DNA from: Ruegeria sp. HKCCD7303
Lineage (GTDB): Bacteria > Pseudomonadota > Alphaproteobacteria > Rhodobacterales > Rhodobacteraceae
Assembly: GCF_013111185.1 (NCBI RefSeq)
Contig: NZ_WVRE01000007.1
Coordinates: 141,444-205,443, forward strand
Reading direction: 5' to 3'
DNA: 64,000 bases
In this document: in pieces, positions 8,058-16,811 of the stretch
How positions within the stretch are numbered: position 1 is the first letter of the stretch
How the letters are laid out: every line of letters starts with the position of its first letter
Notes under the pieces: model-generated
The model's input: the letters and a program-made list of their open reading frames with translations, nothing else
Database searches by the model: none
What the model was told of the DNA's origin: nothing
Translations under genes and position numbers: made by a program

Positions 8058-8930
8058 TTAACTCGGAAGCGTTAGTACGCTCGTGAGTGTGGCTGTTGTC
8101 GCCAAAACCACTAATACGACTATTGCCTCCACCTCGATAGATCGGGCGAGGTGTCGCGCTGCTTTAGCATCTCCGCTTTGCATGGACGGAACAAATCGGA
8201 GCTTGTTCGCTGCGGCGAGTATCAACAAAAGCCCCACCAGCAACACTTTGAACAACAGTGCCTGCCCGTAGCCAGTGAACAAGAGCCCTTGGAGATTGCC
8301 AACAAGCAACCAAGCCATCCAGAGACCTGCCACGATCAAAGTCGGAACAATCAATGCAGCAGCTTGTCCAAACCTGTGCCCCAGTCCAGCAGCATCTGTC
8401 AGATGTTCAGGCATGAGAGCCAAACTCCGCAGCGGGCTAAATATGCCCACCCAGAAGGCTACACATAGCAGGTGCAATAGCAGCAAGAGCTGGATGCCGA
8501 CACTCTCTAGCTCGGGTACGTGCCCGATCTGTGCAAAGGACCACAAAGCCACTGTGCCACCCAACAGTGCGATCCATTGACCAAAGCGAGGAACAGACAG
8601 CCCCACAAGGATCAACACTGCGCCGATAAGGCGGTAGACAAAGGCGTCTCCCACGGATGTCTGCCAAAGCAGACCAAGCATTTCTGGATCGACCATGCCG
8701 TCAACTCCGCCTGTTAAGGCGGCTCCACGAAGCAGGAAACCAACAACCGTTGCGGCGAGAGCAAGCCACGCTAAGGCTCTAGCTTGGCGTTTTATCCCGA
8801 GGCTTATCGGTGCGACAAAGCCGGAATAGAGGTAACTAACAATCACAAGCCCGGTGGACCCCGCAAAGCCGATGTAGAGCCCTAGCTTTGCGAGGATCGA
8901 GGCAATACCCCAAATGTCTGGCATGCTCAT
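8058..8930 (-). CDS. copD: CopD-family copper resistance/uptake membrane protein
   Basis: 290 residues with about eight hydrophobic helices across the length. The C-terminal half has the CopD-domain pattern (LLLLLHLLCVAFWVGIFSP with a central His, LFKVLLVGLLLILAAANK near 225-245). CopD works with periplasmic CopC to bring copper across the inner membrane. Its start overlaps the copC stop by four bases (ATGA), so the two are translationally coupled. No CopA/CopB multicopper oxidase genes are present, which makes an uptake or delivery role more likely than oxidation-based resistance. Confidence 0.85.
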   Translation of the reverse strand: MSMPDIWGIASILAKLGLYIGFAGSTGLVIVSYLYSGFVAPISLGIKRQARALAWLALAATVVGFLLRGAALTGGVDGMVDPEMLGLLWQTSVGDAFVYRLIGAVLILVGLSVPRFGQWIALLGGTVALWSFAQIGHVPELESVGIQLLLLLHLLCVAFWVGIFSPLRSLALMPEHLTDAAGLGHRFGQAAALIVPTLIVAGLWMAWLLVGNLQGLLFTGYGQALLFKVLLVGLLLILAAANKLRFVPSMQSGDAKAARHLARSIEVEAIVVLVVLATTATLTSVLTLPS

Positions 8931-9268
8931 TCCACGGTAAAGGAAAACTTGCCCTGCATCGCATGGCCGTCTTCACCTAAACCACGCCATTCGATGACAT
9001 AGGTGCCCGTTCCATTGCTCGGCAGTGGGATCGTGAACTCCTGACCAAAATTTGTCTGGTCGCCCAAATCCAGGCTTACGGCCGAGTGTTCTTCATGGGC
9101 CATCTGTATCCGTGTCAACCGGATATCCTTAGAGAAGTTGAGGCCAATTTCAGCGGGCACAGTGGTTATTGTGGCTCCGTCGGCAGGAGTTGTTTCTTCG
9201 ATCTTGGAATGCGCGAGTACGCCGCTGGGAAGGGCAGCCATGAGTGCGAGTGTTATGAACTTTTTCAT
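8927..9268 (-). CDS. copC: CopC-domain periplasmic copper-binding protein
   Basis: 113 residues with a signal peptide cleaved before HSKIEETTPADGA. This leaves His as residue 1 of the mature protein, the classic CopC Cu(II) ligand. The rest is a small beta-barrel ending WRGLGEDGHAMQGKFSFTV, whose Asp and His complete the Cu(II) site; no Met-rich Cu(I) loop is seen. It binds periplasmic copper and passes it to CopD, whose gene overlaps it downstream. A cytochrome c gene lies 10 bases upstream on the same strand. Confidence 0.88.
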   Translation of the reverse strand: MKKFITLALMAALPSGVLAHSKIEETTPADGATITTVPAEIGLNFSKDIRLTRIQMAHEEHSAVSLDLGDQTNFGQEFTIPLPSNGTGTYVIEWRGLGEDGHAMQGKFSFTVE

Positions 9269-9278
9269 GGTCCTGTCC

Positions 9279-9710
9279 TCAATTTATCCCGTTGGCACGT
9301 TGAATTTCACGAATGTACGCGATCACCATGGCAACGTCACCTCGCGTCAGACCTTCCACGGGCGGCATGTCGCCAAACTGCCAATGGTGGCTTCTCACAC
9401 CTTGTGAAACTGCCCTCTGAAAGGCTTCATCCGCGTGGTGGCTGGGTTCGTAGATCTTGTGGATCAGAGGCGGTCCTGCGCCTTCCACACCGACCGCATT
9501 GACACCATGGCAAGAGGCGCAGGAGACCTCAAAGACACGCTGGCCGATTTCAGCGTTACCCTCGATGGGCGGCATCTGAATTGCGACCATAGCATCGCCT
9601 TCAAGTGGTTCCTGTGGTGCGGCCTCTTCGATTGAACCGGGCCGAACAGTTGTGAAAGCGGCGACAGCAGCGACGGTGCATAGGCCTATTGTTAAGTATC
9701 TTTTTTTCAT
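9279..9710 (-). CDS. membrane-anchored or secreted c-type cytochrome
   Basis: 143 residues with an N-terminal hydrophobic stretch (YLTIGLCTVAAVAAFTTV). The haem motif CASCHGVNAVG is near residue 64. A likely Met ligand sits in FGDMPPVEGLTRGDVAMVIAYIREIQ at the C-terminus. Head of the cytochrome-copC-copD-cytochrome cluster. Two monohaem cytochromes bracketing copCD is unusual compared with the ordinary cop operon. It may form a short electron relay in the periplasm; the partner is unknown. Confidence 0.9.
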   Translation of the reverse strand: MKKRYLTIGLCTVAAVAAFTTVRPGSIEEAAPQEPLEGDAMVAIQMPPIEGNAEIGQRVFEVSCASCHGVNAVGVEGAGPPLIHKIYEPSHHADEAFQRAVSQGVRSHHWQFGDMPPVEGLTRGDVAMVIAYIREIQRANGIN

Positions 9711-9806
9711 AGATTGGTCCTGACATTTTGGAAGCTGTTAGTGCTGCGAAACATCGCGAACAGCCGCACGGGCTTGTCGCTTGCGTCCGCAAGGATTTAC
9801 GCTGCT

Positions 9807-10172
9807 TCAAAGGTCAGGGGGCCTGTATGGGCTATCTGGTTCATTCAGCTTGGCTTGGGCACTATCCTGGAGCTCTAGGTCAATATCACGTTGACCTTGA
9901 GCGGGTTCACCGTTCTCGACGAGCAATACCACTACTTGGCAGATAAAGGGATTACATTCTCCGGTTCCAGAACTCTCTGGGTCATGATGATGACTTGGAA
10001 CCGAGATGTCACCGCTGCTCATTGCTGATACAGAGTGTTTCGCAGTTTGCGCATGTTCTTCACAATGAATGCCAATGCAACCATTTGATACCGCGTGAGC
10101 AACGCCAGCTATGCCGGTCAGGATGACCAGAAAGCTAACCAAAAGCACAAATGGGTATCGCCGGATGACCAT
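9807..10172 (-). CDS. small secreted Cys/His protein at the island edge
   Basis: 121 residues with an N-terminal membrane or signal helix (FVLLVSFLVILTGIAGVAHAVS). The mature part has paired Cys and His residues: NGCIGIHCEEH, PSHHHD and ECNPFICQV, followed by a polar tail ending PDSPYRPPDL. The pattern suggests periplasmic copper or zinc binding, like small accessory proteins in metal-resistance loci, but I do not recognise a named family. It reads toward the cytochrome-copCD cluster with a 96-base gap. Confidence 0.6.
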   Translation of the reverse strand: MVIRRYPFVLLVSFLVILTGIAGVAHAVSNGCIGIHCEEHAQTAKHSVSAMSSGDISVPSHHHDPESSGTGECNPFICQVVVLLVENGEPAQGQRDIDLELQDSAQAKLNEPDSPYRPPDL

Positions 10173-10259
10173 GGTGCTGGACGCTACTGCACAGGAGCGT
10201 CCATGACAACGCCATACACTTCATCCTAACGGTTCTAGGTGTGGTGCTTGGTCTCGTGC

Positions 10260-10268
10260 GGGGGGGGG
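10260..10268 (+). repeat. G9 homopolymer in the non-coding right end of the island
   Basis: Nine consecutive G between the small secreted protein and the tRNA. It is the longest single-base run I noticed in the window. It is not inside a credible gene, so any length variation would be silent unless a promoter is affected. Confidence 0.6.
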
Positions 10269-10348
10269 TGGTGTCGTATAGGACAGTGGCCGACGGAAGT
10301 TATAAATGCAGTGTCTGTACAGTGAGAGATACGCATGCAGCTTCATTT

Positions 10349-10373
10349 TGTGTCACACCTGTGTGTCACACCG
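10349..10373 (+). repeat. island-end 13-mer (right copy) with an adjacent partial copy
   Basis: GTGTGTCACACCG at 10361-10373 matches 5377-5389 exactly. TGTGTCACACC at 10349-10359 is a tandem partial copy in the same direction. The pair lies 36 bases inside the right tRNA-derived repeat. A tandem array near one attachment site and a single copy near the other would fit arm-type recombinase binding sites. Confidence 0.5.
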
Positions 10374-10409
10374 CTCTAATGCTTGCTATCTAGTTGTATT
10401 GTTAGGTTT

Positions 10410-10485
<76 letters not shown>

Positions 10486-10593
10486 ATCATGGTACCGTCG
10501 ATGCGGTGAGCGGACGTTTAGGAGACAGTGACGGCAAGTGCAAGTCCAAAATTGGATTTGAGCGTGAATTTCCGCCCCGCCTTCAGGTCAAAT

Positions 10594-10622
10594 GAAAAAG
10601 GCGACCCTTGGGGCCGCCTTCT
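10594..10622 (-). terminator. rho-independent terminator of the FYDLN gene
   Basis: On the minus strand AAGGCGGCC and GGTCGCCTT form a hairpin with a short loop, followed by TTTTTC. It begins seven bases after the stop codon of the FYDLN-acid gene. Confidence 0.8.
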
Positions 10623-10628
10623 GCTTGA

Positions 10629-10955
10629 TCAGTTGTCGTCTTCCGAGGACATGTCGGTAATGTCGTCCAAAGAAACGTCATCATTGTTGTCGTCATCGTC
10701 GTCCAGCAGATCGTCATCCAATTCGACGTCAACATTATCGTCATCGTCCAGAACCAGATCCTCTTCTGACGCCTTTTCACGCGCCTTGACCGAAGCTGCA
10801 TCTTCCGCATCCGCCGCGATCATGCGGCTTTTGGATGTTTCAAGCTCCACGATCTCGCCGGTGTAGGGGCTGATGATCGGGTCCTTGTTCAGGTCGTAGA
10901 ACCGCTTACCGGTTGTCGGGCAAACGCGCTTTACGCCCCATTCTTCCTTGGGCAT
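10629..10955 (-). CDS. TIGR02300-family FYDLN acid protein
   Basis: 108 residues. The N-terminal ~45 residues carry the family signature (WGVKRVCPTTGKRFYDLNKDPIISPYTGE), with one Cys of a zinc-ribbon-like start. The C-terminal half is extremely acidic: about 30 of the last 45 residues are Asp or Glu, including DDDLLDDDDDNNDD. The family is restricted largely to alphaproteobacteria and its function is unknown. The acidic tail resembles nucleic-acid mimics or histone-like binding tails. It has its own terminator. Confidence 0.92.
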   Translation of the reverse strand: MPKEEWGVKRVCPTTGKRFYDLNKDPIISPYTGEIVELETSKSRMIAADAEDAASVKAREKASEEDLVLDDDDNVDVELDDDLLDDDDDNNDDVSLDDITDMSSEDDN

Positions 10956-11055
10956 GTCAAATCCCCTTGATATCAGGTGAGTCGTCTAAATGATTCAGCT
11001 CACCTGCCACAGGCAGAGGGCACTGTCAAAGTCTTTGCGCAAGAGAGGTCGCGAT

Positions 11056-11751
11056 ATGGGAGAGCACGCATTGCCAGGGACGCCGCCGGTGCCGCTGAGG
11101 CTGCGCAAATCAGCCCGGGCACGGCGTATCAGTTTGCGAATTTCTCAGTTGGATGGGCGGGTTACGTTGACGTACCCAATTGGCGTGCCAGAGACCGAGG
11201 CCCTGAACTTTGCGCGCACGAAAGAAGAATGGATTCGGCAGCATCTTGAGGACCGGCCGGATATGGCCAAGGTTCAGTTTGGGCAAACGATTCCAATTGA
11301 AGGCGTTGATCGGCGAATCGTGCCTGCTGTTGGCCGGCGGGTTTTGCTGCAAGCAAACGAGGTCGCGGTTCCAGAGGGCGCAGAGGCGCGGCGGTTGGCG
11401 CGATTTCTTAAGGAATTGGCGCGGGACCGGCTAACCGGGGCGTGCGACGACTATGCGGCTATGCTGGGACGGCCTTATTCGACGCTGAGTCTGCGAGATA
11501 CGCGGTCTCGTTGGGGTTCGTGCAGCTCGCATGGTGGGCTGATGTTCTCGTGGCGACTGATCCTGGCGCCACCTGAGGTATTGCACTATGTGGCGGCTCA
11601 TGAGGTGGCGCATCTTGCCGAAATGAACCATTCGCCTGCGTTCTGGGCGCAGGTCGAGAAGATCTTTGGTCCCTATCAACACCCTCGCCGCTGGTTGCGC
11701 GACAACGGGGCGGAGCTGCATCGCTTTAGATTTGATGATAAGCCGAGTTGA
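11056..11751 (+). CDS. YgjP-like (DUF45/M48-type) metallopeptidase
   Basis: 231 residues from the ATG at 11056; an AGAGAGG site eight bases upstream favours it over an upstream start at 10990. The C-terminal half has the zinc motif HEVAHLAEMNHSPAFW (HExxH plus a third His), preceded by SRWGSCSSHGGLMFSWRL, diagnostic of the YgjP/WLM-like predicted metal-dependent hydrolases. The active site faces the cytoplasm and no signal peptide is seen. The physiological substrate of the family is poorly defined. Confidence 0.88.
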   Translation: MGEHALPGTPPVPLRLRKSARARRISLRISQLDGRVTLTYPIGVPETEALNFARTKEEWIRQHLEDRPDMAKVQFGQTIPIEGVDRRIVPAVGRRVLLQANEVAVPEGAEARRLARFLKELARDRLTGACDDYAAMLGRPYSTLSLRDTRSRWGSCSSHGGLMFSWRLILAPPEVLHYVAAHEVAHLAEMNHSPAFWAQVEKIFGPYQHPRRWLRDNGAELHRFRFDDKPS

Positions 11752-11781
11752 CCTCGCGTGATTTTGTGATCACATAAGCGC

Positions 11782-12429
11782 ATGATGAACGCGCGCACCT
11801 CCGAGACCCAAACAGCCACGCATGACCGGGTGTATCGGGTCCTGCGATCTCGAATCATGCATGGAGAGATGGCGCCGGGTCAGGCACTGACCCTGCGCGG
11901 CATCGGCAAGGAATTCGGTGTTTCAATGACCCCTGCACGTGAGGCGGTGCGCCGTCTGGCTGCTGAAGGGGCGCTTTTCCTTTCTACATCGGGCCGTGTA
12001 TCGACGCCGGAGCTGACAAATGACCGGATCGAGGAGTTGGCAGCGTTGCGGGCATTGTTAGAGGTCGAGCTGGCAAGCCGGGCTTTGCCGCGCGCGCATA
12101 TCGCGCTGATCGATCGGTTGCAGAGCATCAACATGACCGTTGCCGAGATGGTGACCAAGCGAGACGCGGTTGGCTATATTCGGTCAAATCTGGAGTTTCA
12201 CCGCACTTTGTATCTGCGCGCGCAAGCGCCTGCGATGCTTGCCATTGCCGAAACCGTCTGGTTGCAATTGGGACCAACAATGCGGGCGTTGTATGGGCGT
12301 CTGCGGCGCACTGAGCCCCCGCATTATCACAAGCTGATCATTGCTGCGCTAAAGGCCGGGGACGAGCCGGGTTTGCGGCTGGCGGTACGCTCGGATGTGA
12401 CGCAGGGGTTGCGTTTGCTGGTGAGCTGA
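11782..12429 (+). CDS. GntR-family transcriptional regulator (FadR/FCD type)
   Basis: 215 residues. An N-terminal winged helix-turn-helix (about 15-75, RVYRVLRSRIMHGEMAPG, then GKEFGVSMTPAREAVRRL) is followed by an all-helical FCD effector domain (about 85-210, with EFHRTLY and metal-site-type His residues). Such regulators respond to carboxylic acids. The start could be either of two adjacent ATGs. It stands alone between a protease gene and a transglycosylase gene, so its target is unknown. Confidence 0.9.
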   Translation: MMNARTSETQTATHDRVYRVLRSRIMHGEMAPGQALTLRGIGKEFGVSMTPAREAVRRLAAEGALFLSTSGRVSTPELTNDRIEELAALRALLEVELASRALPRAHIALIDRLQSINMTVAEMVTKRDAVGYIRSNLEFHRTLYLRAQAPAMLAIAETVWLQLGPTMRALYGRLRRTEPPHYHKLIIAALKAGDEPGLRLAVRSDVTQGLRLLVS

Positions 12430-12541
12430 GCGGCTTCCCGCCGACATTGCATTGATGCCCTTCCTTTGCGCCACTCTACTGGCCTGAGAGGTTCTGCTGG
12501 GGTACTCTTGAGTCAAATCACAAACAAGAGCAGACCCCATC

Positions 12542-13672
12542 ATGATTTCGCGCCGCGCCTTTTCTATTTGTCTTGGATCAACATTATTGGCTGCCTGCAC
12601 GGGCGGCAGTGCTCCGACTCGAGCCCCTGCATCCCGGATGCGGGCAGTTCCGAACGCGGGTTGGGATGCCTGGGTTGCCGGGTTCAAGACCCGCGCCACA
12701 TCGCAGGGAATCTCCCAGACTACACTCGATCAAGCGTTTCGCGGGGCAGGGTATTTGCCCGACGTGATCGAACGCGACCGCAATCAGGTCGAGTTCAAGC
12801 GCTCGCTCGAGGATTATCTGGCCATCGCCGCCTCGGACGAGCGGATCGAAACCGGTCAGCAGATGCTTCGCAAATACAACGGCACCCTGGCGCAGATCGA
12901 GGCACAATATGGCGTGGACAAGGAAGTTGTCGTGGCCGTGTGGGGTCTGGAAAGCCGTTATGGCGCGCGTCGCGGCGATGTGCCTGTGATCTCGGCCACT
13001 TCGACGCTGGCCTATGACGGGCGACGCGGTGCGTTTTTCGAAAAGCAATTGGTCGCGGCTCTGCGTATCTTGCAGGAAGGCGATACCACACCCGCCAACA
13101 TGACCGGCAGCTGGGCCGGGGCGATGGGGCATACGCAGTTCATCCCGACCTCTTACCTCGCCTATGCGGTCGATTTCACAGGGGATGGACGGCGCGATAT
13201 CTGGTCCGAGGATCCGACGGATTCGCTGGCCTCTACGGCGTCGTATCTCGCGCGCGCCGGTTGGGTTCGGGGCCAACCCTGGGGAGGAGAGGTCGGAACG
13301 GTTTCGGGTACACCCGTCGCCGTGTTGCAACCGCAGACACCGGGGCCGCGCATTGCCGTGTTCCGTAACTTTCAGGTCATCAAGCGATATAACAATTCAG
13401 ATAGCTACGCGATTGGTGTGGGCCATCTGGCAGACAGGATCGCAGGTGGTGCGCCGTTTCAGGCCTCGTTCGGACCGGACGCAAATGGTCTGACGTTGGA
13501 GGACCGTAAAGAGTTGCAACGCCGTCTGACATCCGCCGGGCATGACACCAAAGGCGCGGATGGGGTGATTGGCAAGAACACCACATCCGCCATCAGCGCT
13601 TATCAAACCGCAAATGGCTTGCCTGTCACGGGTGAACCTTCGATTGGTTTGCTGCGCCGCTTGGGCGGCTGA
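12542..13672 (+). CDS. MltB-type lytic murein transglycosylase, lipoprotein
   Basis: 376 residues. A lipobox (LLAAC, Cys about 19) marks an outer- or inner-membrane lipoprotein. The central domain is an MltB/SltB-like transglycosylase with catalytic Glu in VVAVWGLESRYG and the downstream GSWAGAMGHTQFIPTSY motif. The C-terminal ~65 residues are a peptidoglycan-binding type 1 domain (LTSAGHDTKGADGVIGKNT). It cleaves the MurNAc-GlcNAc bond to 1,6-anhydro ends in the periplasm. A typical Roseobacter arrangement, convergent with accA. Confidence 0.93.
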   Translation: MISRRAFSICLGSTLLAACTGGSAPTRAPASRMRAVPNAGWDAWVAGFKTRATSQGISQTTLDQAFRGAGYLPDVIERDRNQVEFKRSLEDYLAIAASDERIETGQQMLRKYNGTLAQIEAQYGVDKEVVVAVWGLESRYGARRGDVPVISATSTLAYDGRRGAFFEKQLVAALRILQEGDTTPANMTGSWAGAMGHTQFIPTSYLAYAVDFTGDGRRDIWSEDPTDSLASTASYLARAGWVRGQPWGGEVGTVSGTPVAVLQPQTPGPRIAVFRNFQVIKRYNNSDSYAIGVGHLADRIAGGAPFQASFGPDANGLTLEDRKELQRRLTSAGHDTKGADGVIGKNTTSAISAYQTANGLPVTGEPSIGLLRRLGG

Positions 13673-13675
13673 CGG

Positions 13676-14638
13676 TTACGCCGCCAGCCCTTTTGAACCG
13701 ATATCCAGGAATTTCTGACGGCGGTCCTGAATCAGGGCCGCTGCATCTTTTCCGTCCAGCTCTTGCAGCATGGCGGCGATGGCAGAGCGTACGGCTTCAA
13801 CGGCTGCCGGACGATCGCGATGCGCACCGCCCTTGGGCTCGGTGATAATACGGTCGCAGACGCCCAGCTTATAAAGGTCCTGGGCAGTCAAGCGCAGCGC
13901 TTCGGCGGCCTCACGCATCTTTTCTGCGTCTTTCCACAAGATCGACGCGCAGCCTTCGGGCGAGATCACCGAATAGACCGAGTGTTCCAGCATTGCGACG
14001 CGGTTTGCCGTGGCAAACGCCACAGCGCCGCCGGACCCACCTTCACCTATAATAACCGAGACCAAAGGCACGCCGATTTTCAGGCACATCTCGGTTGACC
14101 GCGCGATGGCTTCTGATTGGCCGCGTTCTTCGGCTCCTTTGCCGGGATAGGCCCCGGCTGTATCGATCAGTGTAATAACCGGCAGGCCGAAACGCCCGGC
14201 CATCTCCATAAGGCGAACGGCCTTACGATAACCTTCGGGGCGGGCCATGCCGAAATTGCGCTCAATCCGCGATTTGGTGTCAGAACCTTTTTCGTGCCCA
14301 ATCACCATAACCGGCTGATCGTTGAATCGTGCAAGGCCACCGATCACGGCCAGATCGTCGGCAAAGTTGCGATCGCCTGCCAGCGGCGTAAACTCGGTGA
14401 ACAGAGCGTCCACGTAATCATTGCAGTGCGGGCGTTCCGGGTGACGCGCCACCTGACATTTCCGCCAGGGGGTCAAATCGGCGTACAGCTCTTCCAGCAG
14501 CTTTGCGGCTTTTGCATCCAGCGCGGCGGCTTCTTCGGACACATCCATTTCTTCGTTGGTGCGGGCCAGCGCACGCAGCTCTTCAGCTTTGCCTTCAATC
14601 TCGGCCAGCGGTTTTTCGAAATCCAGATACTGGGTCAT
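13676..14638 (-). CDS. accA: acetyl-CoA carboxylase carboxyltransferase subunit alpha
   Basis: 320 residues from the ATG at 14636-14638, four bases after GAGAGG; a TTG four codons upstream is less likely. The ClpP/crotonase-fold carboxyltransferase domain is complete, with [17 protein letters not shown] and the oxyanion region [22 protein letters not shown]. It transfers carboxyl from biotin on AccB to acetyl-CoA to make malonyl-CoA, together with AccD. Length is normal (about 319 in E. coli). accD, accB and accC are not in the window. Confidence 0.97.
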   Translation of the reverse strand: MTQYLDFEKPLAEIEGKAEELRALARTNEEMDVSEEAAALDAKAAKLLEELYADLTPWRKCQVARHPERPHCNDYVDALFTEFTPLAGDRNFADDLAVIGGLARFNDQPVMVIGHEKGSDTKSRIERNFGMARPEGYRKAVRLMEMAGRFGLPVITLIDTAGAYPGKGAEERGQSEAIARSTEMCLKIGVPLVSVIIGEGGSGGAVAFATANRVAMLEHSVYSVISPEGCASILWKDAEKMREAAEALRLTAQDLYKLGVCDRIITEPKGGAHRDRPAAVEAVRSAIAAMLQELDGKDAAALIQDRRQKFLDIGSKGLAA

Positions 14639-14759
14639 GACGCCTCTCAACGCGGAAGTTCCCTGCTATATGGCCTGACGTTGCCCGGGATGCAACTCAG
14701 CAAGATTTGTGGCTTCGCACTATGCGACCACGGTTGGGCAAGAAGAAGGAAGGATGACG

Positions 14760-15593
14760 ATGGCCACTAGCTATGAAGATCGCGTGCTGCGCGTTTTGGC
14801 TTATATCCACGACAACCCTGCCGGGGACTTGTCGCTGGATGCGCTGGCCGACGTGGCAGCGATGTCCAGGTTTCACTGGCACCGGGTGTTTCGCGCTCTG
14901 ACCGGTGAAACCTGTGCGCAGGCGGTGCGTCGCGTTCGTCTGCACCGAGCGGCCACTTGGCTTGTGTGCACGGATCGGCCGATCACGGATATTGCAGCGT
15001 CTGTGGGATATCCCAATCCAAGTTCTTTTGCGCGGGCATTTTCTGATGCCTATGGCGGCAGCCCTGCCGCCTTTCGTAAAGCGGGTCAATTTCACCCCGC
15101 GCAACCTGATTTTAAAACCGGAGGATATCCGATGCATCCTGTCACAACCCGAACAGAACCTGCCCGTCGTGTCGTCGCCTTGCCGCACAAAGGGGCTTAT
15201 TCAGAGATCGGCAAAAGCTTTGAAGCTTTCGGAGCTTTGTGCGAGTCTCGCCAGCTTTGGCCGCAGGTTGGGCCAGTTCTGGCGTTATACTTCGATAGTC
15301 CCGATGATGTTCCCGAGGATCAATTGCGTAGTTACGCCGGGGCTGAATTCCGGGGTGCAACAACCCCTGAAGGGATGGAGGAGATGTCGATCGCCGGTGG
15401 CAAAACGGCTGTGTTGACTTACAAGGGGCCATACTCCGGAATTGCGGCTGCCTATCACAGCCTGTTTGGCAACTGGCTTCCAGACTCAGGTGAAGAACCT
15501 GCAGACGAGCCGTGTTACGAGATCTACCTCAATGACCCTCGCGAAAAAGCGCCGGATGATTTGCTGACCGAGATCTGCCTGCCCTTGAAGTGA
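14760..15593 (+). CDS. AraC-family regulator with GyrI-like effector domain
   Basis: About 277 residues. Two in-frame ATGs (14754 and 14760) follow a GGAAGG site; the second has the better spacing. Residues ~1-105 hold the two AraC helix-turn-helix motifs (LDALADVAAMSRFHWHRVFRALTG, ITDIAASVGYPNPSSFARAF). Residues ~120-277 form a GyrI/SoxS-Rob-like small-molecule-binding domain (RRVVALPHKGAYSEIG and AVLTYKGPYSGI repeats). Such proteins sense amphipathic compounds and control efflux or stress genes. No efflux gene is adjacent. Confidence 0.92.
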   Translation: MATSYEDRVLRVLAYIHDNPAGDLSLDALADVAAMSRFHWHRVFRALTGETCAQAVRRVRLHRAATWLVCTDRPITDIAASVGYPNPSSFARAFSDAYGGSPAAFRKAGQFHPAQPDFKTGGYPMHPVTTRTEPARRVVALPHKGAYSEIGKSFEAFGALCESRQLWPQVGPVLALYFDSPDDVPEDQLRSYAGAEFRGATTPEGMEEMSIAGGKTAVLTYKGPYSGIAAAYHSLFGNWLPDSGEEPADEPCYEIYLNDPREKAPDDLLTEICLPLK

Positions 15594-16105
15594 TCCAAAG
15601 CGTATCAGGCGGGGTCCGCTTGGGCCCTGTCTTAGCTCTTTTTTGTGGATCAAAAGAACCGATTCACCAGGCGGTGTTCTGCTGGCGGTTCAGGGTAAAC
15701 CCGTCTTTCAATGGTCTGCTGCTCGGAAAGGATTCCTAAGGCTTCGTTTAATGCCAGATTGCCATGCGGCAAGGCCTAGGGTTCGGACCCAGGGTTAATC
15801 GCAACCGGTCTTGCAGTTCACTTTGAACTTTGTCGCGACACTTACAGTGCACTGCGCTGAGTTCGCTGACGGTACAGTTGGTTTCAATATGATATTTACG
15901 GGGCGTTTTTCATAAAACACAGCACAAGGGTGCATCTTCATTGAACCTCTTGTTGGTGTTGCAAAACTTCGGGTTTGCTTCACTGAGTTGTGATTCACAT
16001 CTGCAACAATCGCGTGAATGCTGCAATTCCGTCTCTTTTCCGCCGAAATCTGTGCTGATAAGCGTTTATCTAAATGTTGGGGCGGTAAAAAGTGCGAGTG
16101 GGCAG
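15594..16105. other. intergenic region with no recognisable gene
   Basis: About 510 bases. A minus-strand frame at 15795-16208 could encode a short Cys-rich tail (ending KFKVNCKTGCD) from an internal ATG, but it lacks a ribosome site and overlaps the next gene's start, so I do not call it. The plus-strand frame from 15941 is open but only becomes protein-like near 16106. No tRNA, riboswitch or clear promoter was found. Confidence 0.4.
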
Positions 16106-16570
16106 ATGAGAGCCGGAGCAAACGGTCAAATAGCCATTTCTTGGAACCAGACAGAGCTTGATGAGCTTGAGGCACCGCCTTTGGCTTTTTTGGTCGTCGG
16201 GGCAGCATGGTCCTGGCGTGGTCAGGCCGTTTTTCTGAGCGAGAGTATCGAGCAGATTGTTGAACGATCTGGAAGTGTCGGAAGAACCGCTTCTTCGACG
16301 AAGGATCGCTTTGCAGTCATTCGGGATATCACTGGGGACATGTGTGGCACTGTCGTGTTGACCAATGGCGCGCAAAGGTTCAGTGCGGATCTGGTCGTTC
16401 AGGAGGGTGATATTGATCCGACATTTGTCTTCACGAATGGATGCCCCCCACGGGACCAGGCCTTTTGGGTGAGCGAAGTGAGCGAGTTCGTCGCCTCGGC
16501 CTTTGTGCAGCCCGAGCCTGACACTACGGTTGTAAGCTTTCCCCGTCAGGCCCTGTCGCGGCACAGCTGA
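16106..16570 (+). CDS. hypothetical protein
   Basis: 154 residues if started at the ATG at 16106; the frame is open back to 15941 but that part looks non-coding. The sequence begins MRAGANGQIAISWNQTELD and has a beta-rich look, with one Cys in GDMCGTVVL and another in FTNGCPP. There is no signal peptide or known catalytic motif. No family recognised. It sits alone upstream of rpsD and its own promoter is not obvious. Confidence 0.5.
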   Translation: MRAGANGQIAISWNQTELDELEAPPLAFLVVGAAWSWRGQAVFLSESIEQIVERSGSVGRTASSTKDRFAVIRDITGDMCGTVVLTNGAQRFSADLVVQEGDIDPTFVFTNGCPPRDQAFWVSEVSEFVASAFVQPEPDTTVVSFPRQALSRHS

Positions 16571-16663
16571 TCCCAAGCGCGAACCAACTTCCTGTCGTCT
16601 TTTCCTGACGGGTCCGCGTCGGCGTGTTTTAGTGCCGCTCCTTTTCGTGATTCAATTCGCTTA

Positions 16664-16691
16664 TTGACTCTGCCAATCCTGCGGATATAAG
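16664..16691 (+). promoter_or_regulatory. sigma-70-type promoter of rpsD
   Basis: TTGACT at 16664-16669 and TATAAG at 16686-16691 with a 16-base spacer. It lies about 120 bases upstream of rpsD, leaving a GC-rich leader of roughly 110 bases that could fold and might bind S4 for autoregulation; that last point is inference. Confidence 0.7.
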
Positions 16692-16811
16692 CGCGGCTTC
16701 ATTGGTGTTGGTGGCCCCCGCAAGGGGAAGCCTGTCATGGGGGAAACCTCAAGAGGACAACGCCCTTCATAGTGGCCCTTTGGGCCTCGACCTGAACGAA
16801 GGAGATCAGCC

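Noticed and set aside
10349..10373. CRISPR-like repeats
   Set aside because: Only two short repeats close together, no spacers of regular length, no cas genes anywhere in the window.
10186..10409. Hidden membrane-protein remnant at the right end of the island (short hydrophobic frame around 10215-10260 ending in the G9 run)
   Set aside because: The open stretch is short, has no start codon with a ribosome site and no family match; treated as non-coding.
15795..16208. 137-codon minus-strand frame near 16 kb, with a Cys-rich tail
   Set aside because: Overlaps the hypothetical protein gene at 16106; the internal ATG version (about 48 codons) lacks a ribosome site.
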